From contig DAEF01000188.1 in the NCBI GenBank assembly GCA_002495225.1, forward strand, positions 10,551-25,549: DNA of 14,999 bases, in the 5' to 3' direction. The position numbers and the translations under genes are program-made. Numbering within the stretch: position 1 is the first letter of the stretch; each line of letters starts with the position of its first letter. Positions 1 to 6,871 of the stretch are shown piece after piece. The DNA comes from Methanoregulaceae archaeon UBA288. Its GTDB lineage: Archaea; Halobacteriota; Methanomicrobia; Methanomicrobiales; Methanospirillaceae. The notes beneath the pieces are model-generated. The model was not told the origin of the DNA, made no database searches, and saw only the letters and a program-made list of their open reading frames with translations.

Positions 1-294
1 GTAGAACGCGAAGGGCGCGTAGAGCACGAACGCGATGGCGGCGCCGCGCGTCAGCGCCTCGACCCGCGCATCACCCGAGAGGAGGCGCCGGGCGGTGATC
101 CAGAGGAACGGGAGCGCGGCAACCGTGATGGCCGGGTAGACGAAGTTGTTCTCGGCCGCGAACTCGGGCAGGAGCGCGACGAGCACGAGCACCATCCCCG
201 CCCAGCCCGCGACCCCCGCGTACCGGCGGTGGGGCCCCGGCACGAGGAAGAGCGCGAAGGCGAGGGCCGAGGCGAGGACGAGGTACCCGATCAT
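1..294 (-). CDS. artA: Archaeosortase A-like membrane protein, N-terminal part (cut by window edge)
   Basis: Partial gene: the frame is open from an ATG at 294-292 through the left edge (98 residues seen). The protein is strongly hydrophobic, with predicted membrane helices at about residues 2-18, 30-43, 52-67 and 83-98. The order of features fits the N-terminus of archaeosortase A: a Gly-Trp in helix 2, an Asn-Asn-Phe-Val-Tyr-Pro stretch, a Pro-containing third helix, a short 'LLSGDARVEALTRGAA' linker, then 'YAPF'. Archaeosortase A is a membrane transpeptidase that cleaves C-terminal sorting signals (PGF-CTERM) of secreted proteins and allows their lipid attachment. The catalytic Cys and Arg would lie beyond the edge, so activity cannot be judged. 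The start has no clear Shine-Dalgarno site, and a TATA-like stretch about 30 bases upstream suggests a leaderless message. Alternative: another exosortase-family or uncharacterised membrane protein. Confidence 0.66.
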   Translation of the reverse strand, partial: MIGYLVLASALAFALFLVPGPHRRYAGVAGWAGMVLVLVALLPEFAAENNFVYPAITVAALPFLWITARRLLSGDARVEALTRGAAIAFVLYAPFAFY

Positions 295-391
295 CAGTAG
301 ATCTCGTCGACGGGCCGCTTTATGGATTTCTCTCGGGGCAGAAAGGCCCCGTCGGAAGGCTTAATCTGGTCTCGGCTCGAAAAGCTGAACG
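295..391. promoter_or_regulatory. Divergent promoter region between artA-like gene and tfs
   Basis: This 97-base gap separates two divergent starts. On the minus strand CATAAAG (about 319-325) lies about 28 bases before the artA-like ATG. On the plus strand GCTTAATC (359-366) lies about 28 bases before the tfs ATG. Both fit an archaeal TATA box driving a leaderless or nearly leaderless transcript, and neither start has a convincing Shine-Dalgarno sequence. The assignment is by position and base composition only. Confidence 0.4.
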
Positions 392-703
392 ATGTTCTGT
401 CCGCAGTGCAAGAGCCTGATGATCTCCAGTGCGGGCCAGCTCAAGTGCCGCCGGTGTGGCTATATCCGGCAGATCACCGACAGCGACCAGATGACGCGCA
501 CGCGGGTGCGCCAGGAGAAGGAGATCGCCTTCTTCGACGAGGCCGACGACATCTCGACCAAGCCGACGATCGCCACGAAATGCCCCGAGTGCGGGCACAA
601 CCTGGCCTTCTGGTGGATGCGCCAGCTCCGGTCCGCCGACGAGTCCGAGGTCCGGTTCTTCCGGTGCGTCAAGTGCGCCCACACCTGGCGCGAGTACGAC
701 TGA
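392..703 (+). CDS. tfs: Transcription factor S (TFS), RNA polymerase cleavage factor
   Basis: 103 residues, the normal length for archaeal TFS. TFS stimulates transcript cleavage by backtracked RNA polymerase, like eukaryotic TFIIS. It has two zinc ribbons: an N-terminal one with C3, C6, C19 and C22 (RPB9-like) and a C-terminal one with C64, C67, C92 and C95 (TFIIS-like). The catalytic acidic hairpin is present as RSADE, with D83 and E84 being the residues inserted into the polymerase active site, so the protein should be cleavage-competent. The usual 'QTRSADE' reads 'QLRSADE' here, a mild change. It appears monocistronic: it has its own TATA-like box upstream and a T-run just after the stop. 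A competing 180-residue frame starting at 322 lacks any of these motifs and was rejected. Confidence 0.95.
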   Translation: MFCPQCKSLMISSAGQLKCRRCGYIRQITDSDQMTRTRVRQEKEIAFFDEADDISTKPTIATKCPECGHNLAFWWMRQLRSADESEVRFFRCVKCAHTWREYD

Positions 704-715
704 CGGCACGGTCCC

Positions 716-726
716 ACCCTTTTTTG
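716..726 (+). terminator. T-run terminator after tfs
   Basis: Six consecutive T residues (720-725) follow the tfs stop by 16 bases, preceded by C-rich sequence. Archaeal RNA polymerase terminates at such U-tracts without needing a hairpin. The site lies 24 bases before the next start codon, which suggests tfs and the PP-loop gene are at least partly separate transcripts. Confidence 0.55.
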
Positions 727-749
727 CCGGCCCCCTCCAACCTTACCGC

Positions 750-2162
750 ATGCGCCCCCTCTACCTCGGCCGCATCCAGCTCCGCTGGTGCGACGCCTGC
801 CACGTCCCCGTCCTCGACGAGGTCTGCGGCCTCTGCGACGGGGCCACGCGCGCGGTCCCGGTGACGCCGCCCGGCGACGCGCGGCCTGCCTTTCCGGCCG
901 ACGTCGCGCTCGTCAACCGGATCTATGCCGACCACTTCGGTGCCCCGCTCATCCCCGACGGCGCGCTCGCGCTGATGAACAAGGTCCCCGATCCCGACCG
1001 GATGGAGGAGGTCGTGGTCGGCGGCGCCGTGGTCGGGCACATCCGGTACCTCCCGGCGGAGGACCGCTGGGAGCCGATCCCGCGAATCGAGGCCGGCGCC
1101 CTCATGAAGCCGACGCGCCGGTTCGTGGTCGTGAACGAGGGCGCGGTCCCGTCGATCCGCGACCAGGGCGCGAGCCTGCTCGCGCCGGGGCTGCGCTCGA
1201 TCGACGACGAGGTCGAGGCCGGCGACGAGGTCTTCATCCTCGCCCCGGACGGGAGCGTGATCGGCGTCGGGCGCGCCCGCGTCTCCGCTGCCGAAGCCCG
1301 GACCATGGAACGCGGCGCGATCGTGCGGACCCGCCGGAACGTCTCGAGCCCCTGCGTGCCCGGGCCCGCCACCCGGGCCGACGCAGTCGCCGCGAACGCC
1401 CCGGTCCTCGACCGGTACGAGGCGACGGCGGTAGCGTTCGCCCGGGAGGTCGCGGCCTCCTACCCCGACGTCCCGGTAACGATCTCGTTCTCGGGAGGCA
1501 AGGACAGCCTCGCGACCCTCCTCGTGGTCAGGAAGGCCTTCGGCACGGTCCCGCCCCTCCTCTTTGCCGACACCGGCTTCGAGTTCCCCGAGACCTACGC
1601 GAACATCGACGAGGTCGCGGCGTGGTGCGGCGCCGAGGTCGTCCGGTCCTCGGGCGAGACCGCCTTCGACGAGACCTTCGCCGAGCAGGGCCCGCCCGCG
1701 GTCGACGCGCGCTGGTGCTGCGACGTCTGCAAGCTCGCCCCGATCGGCGAGGCGATCCGGGGCCGCTTCGGCGAGTGCGTCTCGTTCATCGGGCAGCGGA
1801 AGTACGAGTCGGCCAAGCGTGCGAAGAGCCGCCGGGTCTGGCGGAACCCGGCCCTCCCCGTCCAGCTCTCGGCCGCGCCGATCCATACCTGGACGGCACT
1901 CCACGTCTGGCTCTACCTCTTTCGGGAAGAGGCGCCGTACAACCGGCTCTACGAGCAGGGGCTCGACCGGATCGGCTGCTATATCTGCCCGTCGAGCGAC
2001 CTTGCCCTCCTCGGGATGATCGAGAACGGGTACCCGGAGCTCATGGGCGCGTGGAACGAGCGCCTCAGGGCCTGGCAGCGAGAGAAAGGGCTGCCCGACG
2101 AGTGGGTGAACGAGGGGCTCTGGCGGAGGGCCGGCACGAATGAGACGGGTCGCGGTCGTTGA
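750..2162 (+). CDS. Zinc-ribbon / PUA / PP-loop protein of the PAPS reductase family
   Basis: 470 residues in three parts. First is a small zinc ribbon (C14, C17, C26, C29). Second is a PUA-like RNA-binding domain at about 115-195. Third is a PP-loop ATP-pyrophosphatase domain of the phosphoadenosine-phosphosulfate reductase family, with SGGKDS at 248-253 and FADTGFEFPET at about 272-282. Conserved cysteines C323, C324, C327, C410 and C413 (GCYICPSSD) lie in the C-terminal half and could bind an iron-sulfur cluster or carry sulfur. Methanogens often have such proteins although most do not assimilate sulfate. With an RNA-binding PUA domain, a role in RNA thiolation or another ATP-activated RNA modification is a better inference than PAPS reduction, but it is not shown. 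The last 23 bases overlap hisH. No other frame carries family motifs. Confidence 0.85.
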   Translation: MRPLYLGRIQLRWCDACHVPVLDEVCGLCDGATRAVPVTPPGDARPAFPADVALVNRIYADHFGAPLIPDGALALMNKVPDPDRMEEVVVGGAVVGHIRYLPAEDRWEPIPRIEAGALMKPTRRFVVVNEGAVPSIRDQGASLLAPGLRSIDDEVEAGDEVFILAPDGSVIGVGRARVSAAEARTMERGAIVRTRRNVSSPCVPGPATRADAVAANAPVLDRYEATAVAFAREVAASYPDVPVTISFSGGKDSLATLLVVRKAFGTVPPLLFADTGFEFPETYANIDEVAAWCGAEVVRSSGETAFDETFAEQGPPAVDARWCCDVCKLAPIGEAIRGRFGECVSFIGQRKYESAKRAKSRRVWRNPALPVQLSAAPIHTWTALHVWLYLFREEAPYNRLYEQGLDRIGCYICPSSDLALLGMIENGYPELMGAWNERLRAWQREKGLPDEWVNEGLWRRAGTNETGRGR

Positions 2163-2745
2163 CTACGGCCTCGGCAACCTCCGCTCGGTCTCTCGGGGGC
2201 TCGAGCGGGCCGGCGCCGTCGTCCGCCTCACCGCGGATCCGAACGAGATCCTGTCCGCGGACCGTATCGTGCTGCCCGGCGTGGGCGCGTTCCACGAGGG
2301 GATGACCCAGCTCCGCCCCCTGGTCGATGCCATCCGCGAGGCCGTCGCGCGCGTGCCCGTGCTCGGCATCTGCCTGGGCATGCAGATGCTCCTCGAGTCG
2401 TCCGAGGAGCACGGGCGGCACCGGGGCCTCGAGCTCGTCCCCGGGGAGGTGCGCGCCTTCCCGCGCGTGCCCGGGTGCAAGGTCCCGCACATGGGCTGGA
2501 ACACGATCCTCGCCGAGCAGCCGGACGACCCGCTCCTGGACGGGCTGGGGCGCGAGGAGTACGTCTACTTCGTCCACTCCTTCTACGCGCGCACGCGGCC
2601 CGCGGAGTGCCTCTGCTCGACCGACTACGTCCTGCCGTTCTCGTCCGCCGTCCGCTCGGGCAACGCCTGGGGGGTGCAGTTCCACCCCGAGAAGAGCGGC
2701 GCGGTCGGGCTCCGCATCCTGGAGAACTTCATCGAGCGGTGCTGA
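2140..2745 (+). CDS. hisH: Imidazole glycerol phosphate synthase, glutaminase subunit HisH
   Basis: 201 residues, typical length. HisH hydrolyses glutamine and channels ammonia to HisF, which makes imidazole glycerol phosphate and AICAR in histidine biosynthesis. The class I glutamine amidotransferase triad is complete: C78 in GICLGMQ, and H182 and E184 in FHPEKS. The oxyanion-strand motif PGVG is at 46-49 and the N-terminus reads VVDYGLGNL as in other HisH proteins. Its ATG lies inside the end of the preceding PP-loop gene (23-base overlap), so the two are probably co-transcribed and translationally coupled. No other histidine gene is in the window, so hisF must be elsewhere. The gene ends 9 bases from the convergent DUF1616 gene. 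Confidence 0.96.
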   Translation: MRRVAVVDYGLGNLRSVSRGLERAGAVVRLTADPNEILSADRIVLPGVGAFHEGMTQLRPLVDAIREAVARVPVLGICLGMQMLLESSEEHGRHRGLELVPGEVRAFPRVPGCKVPHMGWNTILAEQPDDPLLDGLGREEYVYFVHSFYARTRPAECLCSTDYVLPFSSAVRSGNAWGVQFHPEKSGAVGLRILENFIERC

Positions 2746-2757
2746 CCGGCCCGGTCA
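2743..2757. repeat. Perfect palindrome spanning both convergent stop codons (hisH / DUF1616)
   Basis: TGACCGG at 2743-2749 and CCGGTCA at 2751-2757 are perfect inverted repeats around one central C. The outer three bases on each side are the TGA stop of hisH and, on the other strand, the TGA stop of the DUF1616 gene. The GC-rich stem could act as a shared transcript end or stabilising hairpin for both convergent mRNAs; no T-run follows it on either strand. Confidence 0.5.
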
Positions 2758-3276
2758 GTGCACCGCGATCCAGAGGTTGACGTTCCGGTAGGCGGCCGCG
2801 ACCCGGTCCGCGCCGGTCACGCTCGCGGGCGGGACCTCGGCGCCCGGGACACCGGCCTTGAAGAGCAGGAACTCGACCCTGTTCGCGTCCTTGTCGGAGA
2901 CCGAAACCTGGTACGGCTGCTCGTAGGTCTGGCCGTCGAGCAGTTCGACCCGCACGGTGCCGATCTGGGTCATGGAGTTCACCTGCGTTCTGTTCGTCGA
3001 GGCGAGGATGGTCTCGCGGGCCGCCCAGACCTCGATTACGTAACTCGTGGAGACCCCCTCGTGGTTCGTGACCCCGATGACGACGGGTTCGCCCCGCCCG
3101 GCGCGAAGGTCGTAGAGGTAGTCCTCGGCGATCCCGTCGTTGCCGAGCAGGTAGAACTCGGAGAACGGCTCCTCGCGGGGCGGGAGCTGCGTCAGGAAGA
3201 TCGTGAGCCCGATGGCGGCGACGACCGCGATCAGCAGGACCCAGGATACCAGCTTGTCAAGACCGGACGTGGCCAC
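2755..3276 (-). CDS. DUF1616 family membrane-anchored protein
   Basis: 173 residues from a GTG start at 3276-3274. I chose this start because GGAG lies seven bases before it; a longer frame opens at a GTG at 3315 (186 residues) but with poorer spacing. One hydrophobic segment at about 11-32 is followed by an extracytoplasmic part, so this is probably a single-pass anchored protein. The stretch FSEFYLLGNDGIAEDYLYDLRAG, followed by VIGVTNHEG and YVIEVWAARET, fits the DUF1616 domain common in archaea. That domain resembles an immunoglobulin-like fold, and its function is unknown. The protein ends soon after the domain with no second helix or sorting signal. It is transcribed toward hisH, and a TATA-like AAAAATAA lies upstream at about 3367-3374. 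Confidence 0.78.
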   Translation of the reverse strand: MATSGLDKLVSWVLLIAVVAAIGLTIFLTQLPPREEPFSEFYLLGNDGIAEDYLYDLRAGRGEPVVIGVTNHEGVSTSYVIEVWAARETILASTNRTQVNSMTQIGTVRVELLDGQTYEQPYQVSVSDKDANRVEFLLFKAGVPGAEVPPASVTGADRVAAAYRNVNLWIAVH

Positions 3277-3362
3277 GAGAATACTCCGTTCCGCGGAGGC
3301 GCCCGCTGCCGGCACGGGCTCCGGGTCCGTCCCGCCGGCGGCGGGCGCACTCCGCGATGTAA

Positions 3363-3377
3363 CAGGTTATTTTTGTG
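3363..3377 (-). promoter_or_regulatory. TATA-like element for the DUF1616 gene
   Basis: Read on the minus strand this is CACAAAAATAACC, the only AT-rich stretch in a GC-rich gap, lying 90-100 bases before the chosen start. It follows directly after the T-run that ends the upstream minus-strand gene, so the DUF1616 gene probably has its own transcript. The call rests on composition and position only. Confidence 0.4.
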
Positions 3378-3384
3378 CCGGGAC

Positions 3385-3392
3385 GAAAAAAG
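3385..3392 (-). terminator. T-run terminator after the flavin-binding protein gene
   Basis: Six T residues on the minus strand (plus-strand A-run 3386-3391) lie 15-20 bases after the stop codon of the 3406-3882 gene, a typical archaeal U-tract terminator. Confidence 0.5.
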
Positions 3393-3405
3393 GGTATCGG
3401 CGCGG

Positions 3406-3882
3406 TCAGAGGTTCTTGAGCGCGACCAGGTCCTTGACCCCCGTCAGGCGCCAGACGAGGGAGCGCTCCTCGCGGGCGATCGCCTCGGGCGGGTCCTCCG
3501 GCGAGTGCCCGAGCGCCCCGAGAATGTTGTTCGAGAGGTGACGCCCGACGATCAGGTCCACGAACCGCTCCCGGACCAGCTTCTTCTCGATCGAGTCCTC
3601 GACCTCCTCGAGCCGCCCCTGCATGGTCACGAACGTGTAGTAGGAGAGGTCGCTGCTGTACCGCTCCACCTCGACCGAGACGTACGGGCTCTTGCGGAAG
3701 TAGTCGATCTTCTTTCCGTACTTCGTCGAGAGGAAGTAGAGGAACCGGCCGTCGAAGACGTAGAGGAACGGGGCGATATACGGGTACTTGTCACCCTGGA
3801 ACGCGATCCGGCAGAGGTAGCCCTCCGCGATCAACCGGTCGTACTCCTCCTTGTCCATCCGCGGAATCCTGACGATCTCCAT
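3406..3882 (-). CDS. Pyridoxamine 5'-phosphate oxidase-like FMN-binding split-barrel protein
   Basis: 158 residues. The protein fits the small split-barrel flavoproteins annotated as pyridoxamine-phosphate-oxidase-related or NimA-like. Supporting segments are an N-terminal 'MDKEEYDRLIAEGYLCRIAF' region, YPYIAPFLYVFDGRFLYFLST at about 33-53, and VSVEVERY at about 68-75 in the middle strand, with a C-terminal 'LVWRLTGVKDL' strand. Such proteins bind FMN or sometimes F420 or heme, and in anaerobes often act as reductases of unknown physiological substrate. They do not make pyridoxal phosphate. The ATG has a GAGG ribosome site eight bases upstream and a TATA-like GTTTAAGT further up. It is divergent from corA and has its own T-run terminator. 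Confidence 0.82.
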   Translation of the reverse strand: MEIVRIPRMDKEEYDRLIAEGYLCRIAFQGDKYPYIAPFLYVFDGRFLYFLSTKYGKKIDYFRKSPYVSVEVERYSSDLSYYTFVTMQGRLEEVEDSIEKKLVRERFVDLIVGRHLSNNILGALGHSPEDPPEAIAREERSLVWRLTGVKDLVALKNL

Positions 3883-3957
3883 GGTCCCTCGATCTGATCT
3901 GGTGGGGGGAAGGACTTAAACTATTTGCCTCCGCGGGGCGCCGGGCGAAAAGGGGAT
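3883..3957. promoter_or_regulatory. Divergent promoter between flavin protein gene and corA
   Basis: The gap contains one AT-rich core, ACTTAAACTATTT (3914-3926), in otherwise GC-rich DNA. It can serve as a TATA box on either strand: about 33 bases before the minus-strand ATG at 3882 and about 38 bases before the plus-strand ATG at 3958. AAAAGGGG (3949-3955) just before the plus-strand ATG supports that start as the true corA start. Confidence 0.5.
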
Positions 3958-5109
3958 ATGGGCGGGCGCCCTCTTAAAATTGCCATGGCGAAACGCGCGG
4001 ACCCGGCGGAGGAGCTCGCCCGGCCCGCGGGCGACGACACGACCACGCTCTCGCACCAGCGCGTGGTCCGGCCGTCCGAAAAGTCCGGGCTCCCGCCGGG
4101 CTCGCTCGTCTACGTGGGCGAGCGCCCTCCGGGCGAGCCCCTCGTCACCGCCATCCGCTTCGGCCCCGCCGGCTACGAGGAGCGCCCCGCGTGCTGCATC
4201 GAGGAGGCCTTTCCGCTGGACCCGTCCTGGCCCGTCACCTGGATCGACGTCGTCGGCCTGGACCCGGCAACGGTCCGCGCGATCGGGAAACAGCTCTCGA
4301 TCCACCCCCTGGTCCTCGAGGACATGTTGAACACGCGGACCCGCCCCAAGTTCGAGGTCTTCGAGGACCACGTCTACCTCTCGCTCAAGGCCATCGCGCT
4401 CGACGAGCCGGGCGAAGAGCTCCGGGTCGAGCAGGTCTCGGTGGTGCTCGGCCGGAACGTGGTGATCTCGATCCAGGAGGCCCCCGGCGACGTCCTCGAG
4501 CCCGTCCGCGAGCGGATCCGCCGGGACGGCCGGATCCGTCAGCTCGGCGCGGACTACCTCGCGTACGCGCTCGTGGACGTAGTCGTCGACGAGTACTTCG
4601 CCGTGCTCGAGCAGCTCGACGAGCGCGGAGACTCTCTCGAGGACCAGGTGCTGGCCCGGCCCACGCCCGAGACGCTCCGGGACGTGCATACGCTCAAGCG
4701 GGCCTTGGTCGAGTTCCGCCACGCCCTCTGGCCGCTCCGCGAACTCGTCCTCCGGGTCGAACGAGAGAGCACTCCTCTGATCGACCCCTCGGTGCTTATC
4801 TTCTACCGGGACATCTACGACCACACGGTCCAGATGATCGAGACGGTCGAGTCCCTCCGCGACGTGGTCGCGGGCATGCTCGACATCTACCTCTCCTCGG
4901 TCTCGTACCGCCTCAACGAGATCATCAAGGTCCTGACCCTCTTCTCGACGATATTCATGCCGCTTACCTTCATCGTCGGCGTCTACGGCATGAACTTCCG
5001 GTACCTGCCCGAGCTCGAGTACCGCTGGTCGTACCCGGTCCTCTGGGTGCTCATGATCGGGATCTCGGTCACGATGCTCCTCTACTTCCGGCGCAGGCGC
5101 TGGATCTGA
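3958..5109 (+). CDS. corA: CorA-type magnesium/cobalt transport protein
   Basis: 383 residues from ATG 3958, chosen for its purine-rich AAAAGGGG site and the TATA box upstream; a TTG at 3925 and an ATG at 3985 are possible alternatives. CorA forms a pentameric divalent-cation channel in the cytoplasmic membrane, with a large cytosolic N-terminal domain. The signature GMN is at about residues 344-346, at the end of the first membrane helix (about 326-343), and a second helix (about 358-376) is followed by the basic tail FRRRRWI. The cytosolic domain shows the usual 'HPLVLEDMLNTRTRPKFEVF' segment and a long charged helix region. The short segment between the two helices is acidic, as in CorA. 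The end overlaps the convergent MFS gene by 28 bases. Confidence 0.94.
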   Translation: MGGRPLKIAMAKRADPAEELARPAGDDTTTLSHQRVVRPSEKSGLPPGSLVYVGERPPGEPLVTAIRFGPAGYEERPACCIEEAFPLDPSWPVTWIDVVGLDPATVRAIGKQLSIHPLVLEDMLNTRTRPKFEVFEDHVYLSLKAIALDEPGEELRVEQVSVVLGRNVVISIQEAPGDVLEPVRERIRRDGRIRQLGADYLAYALVDVVVDEYFAVLEQLDERGDSLEDQVLARPTPETLRDVHTLKRALVEFRHALWPLRELVLRVERESTPLIDPSVLIFYRDIYDHTVQMIETVESLRDVVAGMLDIYLSSVSYRLNEIIKVLTLFSTIFMPLTFIVGVYGMNFRYLPELEYRWSYPVLWVLMIGISVTMLLYFRRRRWI

Positions 5110-6251
5110 GTGCGGGCGGCCTTCCAGGGATAGGGGAGGACCGCGTAGAGCAGGGCCGAGACGACGAGCACGGGGACCACGGTCCAGAGCGCGAACGAGA
5201 GCGACCAGAGGTCCGCGATGTAGCCCGTCGCGGCGACGCCGATCCCGCCCGCTCCGACCACGACCCCGAGCATCACCCCCGAGGCGAGGCCGACCGCGCG
5301 CGGCATCAGCTCGTGGCTGAGCGCGACCGTGATCGCGAAGGTCGACCAGAGGCCGAAGCCGAAGAGCCCGAGCAGGGCGAGCGAGAGCGCGCCGTCGGTC
5401 AACAGGAACCCGGCATAGGCCGGGATGGCGAGCCCGAGGCCCACGAGCACGAACTCCTTTCTCCCGAACCGGTCCGAGAGGGACGCCCCCGCGAGCTGGC
5501 CCCCGACGCCGGCGAGAAGCATGGCCGACGTGATCAGGTTCGAGCCGACCAGGCCGATGCCGCGCGAGACGAGGAACGCGGGCAAGAACCCGATCACGGC
5601 GAAGAGGGCCCACGCGCGGATGACGGAGGCGATCGAGAGGATCGCGAACGCCCCCGGCCGGTTCTCGGGGGCGTCGTCGGCCGGTCGTGGCGTCGTGACG
5701 CCCACCCTGAGGGAGCTCTGCCGGAGCAGGGGCGCGATCAGGACGGCCGGGAGCGCGACCAGGGGGAGGCCCGCGAGGCCGAACCGTCCGAGCAGGAACC
5801 CGGCGAGGAGCGGGCCGAGCGCGAACCCGAGGTTACCGCCGACCACGAAGTACGAGATGGTCCGACCGCGTTCGCCCTCGGGGGCCGCCCGGCTCACGGT
5901 CGAGAGCGCGAGCGGGTGGAAGGCCGCGTGCATCATCCCGGCGATGGCCGCGAGCAAAACCAGGACCGGGAACGAGGTGGTCAGACCGAAGAGCCCGATT
6001 GCGACCCCGCCCACGAGCATGGTCAGCGCGAGCGGGATGGTCCGCCCTTTCGCGTCGGCGAGCCAGCCGAAGACGGGCTGGACGAGGGACGAGGTCATGT
6101 TGTACGCCGTCAGGAGGAGGCCCGCGAGCAGAAACGAGAGCCCGCCCTCGCTGACGAGGACCGGGATGACGGCCGGGATCACGGTCGTGTAGATGTCGAT
6201 GCTGAGGTGGCCGAGCGCCAGCCGGAGTACCTGCCCGGAGACCCGTTTCAC
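5082..6251 (-). CDS. MFS transporter, Fsr (fosmidomycin resistance)-like
   Basis: 389 residues from a GTG at 6251-6249, which overlaps the stop of the preceding methyltransferase gene as GTGA, a typical translational-coupling arrangement. A longer in-frame extension to 6572 only reads antisense to the methyltransferase gene and was rejected. About 12 membrane helices are predicted. The N-terminus GHLSIDIYTTVIPAVIPVL and the loop QPVFGWLADAKGR match the Fsr branch of the major facilitator superfamily. A second conserved cytoplasmic loop, LSDRFGRKE, follows at about 262-270. Fsr exports fosmidomycin in bacteria, but archaea lack that drug's target pathway, so the natural substrate is unknown. 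It is the last gene of the ppsA operon and overlaps corA tail to tail. Confidence 0.88.
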   Translation of the reverse strand: MKRVSGQVLRLALGHLSIDIYTTVIPAVIPVLVSEGGLSFLLAGLLLTAYNMTSSLVQPVFGWLADAKGRTIPLALTMLVGGVAIGLFGLTTSFPVLVLLAAIAGMMHAAFHPLALSTVSRAAPEGERGRTISYFVVGGNLGFALGPLLAGFLLGRFGLAGLPLVALPAVLIAPLLRQSSLRVGVTTPRPADDAPENRPGAFAILSIASVIRAWALFAVIGFLPAFLVSRGIGLVGSNLITSAMLLAGVGGQLAGASLSDRFGRKEFVLVGLGLAIPAYAGFLLTDGALSLALLGLFGFGLWSTFAITVALSHELMPRAVGLASGVMLGVVVGAGGIGVAATGYIADLWSLSFALWTVVPVLVVSALLYAVLPYPWKAARTQIQRLRRK

Positions 6252-6871
6252 GGGACCAGGCTCCGGATGCGGACGCACTCGACCGGGATCTCCACCACTG
6301 CCTTCCGGTGGTGGGCCATGGACCGCGGCAGGGCGAGGCGTGCGGCGACCGTCTCCAGGACCTCCCCGCGGCCCGCGATGTAGCGCTCGAGGAACGGAAG
6401 GGTGCCCGCGTTGAAGAGCCCGTAGACCGACCGGCCGTGCGCGAGGGCCGCGTCCACGAACGGGCGGTCCGCGTGGGTGACCTGCGCCCCGAACGGCGGG
6501 TTCATCACGACCGTGTCGTAGACCCGGCTCCGCACCGGCTCGGGCAGGTCGGCGACGTCGCCCCCGACCCACTCGACGGCGACGCCGAGCCGCTCCGCGT
6601 TCGTCCCGGCGACCGCGATCGCCGCGCGGTCCGTCTCGACGCCTGTCACGCTCGCCGCGCCGAGGAGCGCGGCCCCGCAGGCGAGGACGCCCGTGCCGCT
6701 CCCGAGGTCGAGGACGGCCCGGCCCCCGATCTCGCCGTGGCCGGCCGCGAAGAAGAGGAGGCGGGCCGCGAGCGGGGCCGGCGTCGGGTACTGCTCGAGC
6801 GCCGGGCGCGGGGACGCGAAGCCCTCGAGCCCCTGGAGCGCGATCTCGAGATGGCGCAGGCGCATGGTCAT
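6248..6871 (-). CDS. METTL5-type N6-adenine RNA methyltransferase
   Basis: 207 residues from ATG 6871, which overlaps the dph2 stop as ATGA; a second ATG two codons later (6865) is possible. A longer frame to 7015 is antisense extension into dph2. The protein shows the S-adenosylmethionine site DLGSGTG (55-61), an acidic end of strand 2 (GVETD, 77-81), and the amino-methyltransferase motif NPPFG (124-128). QYPT at 27-30 is characteristic of the COG2263/METTL5 group. METTL5 makes N6-methyladenosine in the decoding region of small-subunit rRNA, and archaeal relatives are predicted to do the same. Eukaryotic METTL5 needs TRMT112; no TRMT112-like gene is in the window. The gene sits with dph2, another translation-modifying enzyme, in one operon. 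Confidence 0.88.
   Translation of the reverse strand: MTMRLRHLEIALQGLEGFASPRPALEQYPTPAPLAARLLFFAAGHGEIGGRAVLDLGSGTGVLACGAALLGAASVTGVETDRAAIAVAGTNAERLGVAVEWVGGDVADLPEPVRSRVYDTVVMNPPFGAQVTHADRPFVDAALAHGRSVYGLFNAGTLPFLERYIAGRGEVLETVAARLALPRSMAHHRKAVVEIPVECVRIRSLVP

Noticed and set aside
669..1904. 411-residue minus-strand frame opposite the PP-loop gene
   Set aside because: Composition is Arg/Asp/Gly-rich with no motifs; it is the antisense of a GC-rich gene whose own frame carries SGGKDS and cysteine motifs.
3916..5613. 565-residue minus-strand frame opposite corA
   Set aside because: Low-complexity Arg/Asp/Glu/His-rich translation; the plus strand encodes a clear CorA with GMN.
4191..6383. 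730-residue plus-strand frame across corA and the MFS gene
   Set aside because: It spans two well-supported genes in other frames and is highly charged low-complexity sequence without domains.
6252..6572. N-terminal extension of the MFS protein
   Set aside because: Arg/Gly/Pro-rich sequence lying within the methyltransferase gene; the GTG at 6251 coupled to that gene's stop is a better start.
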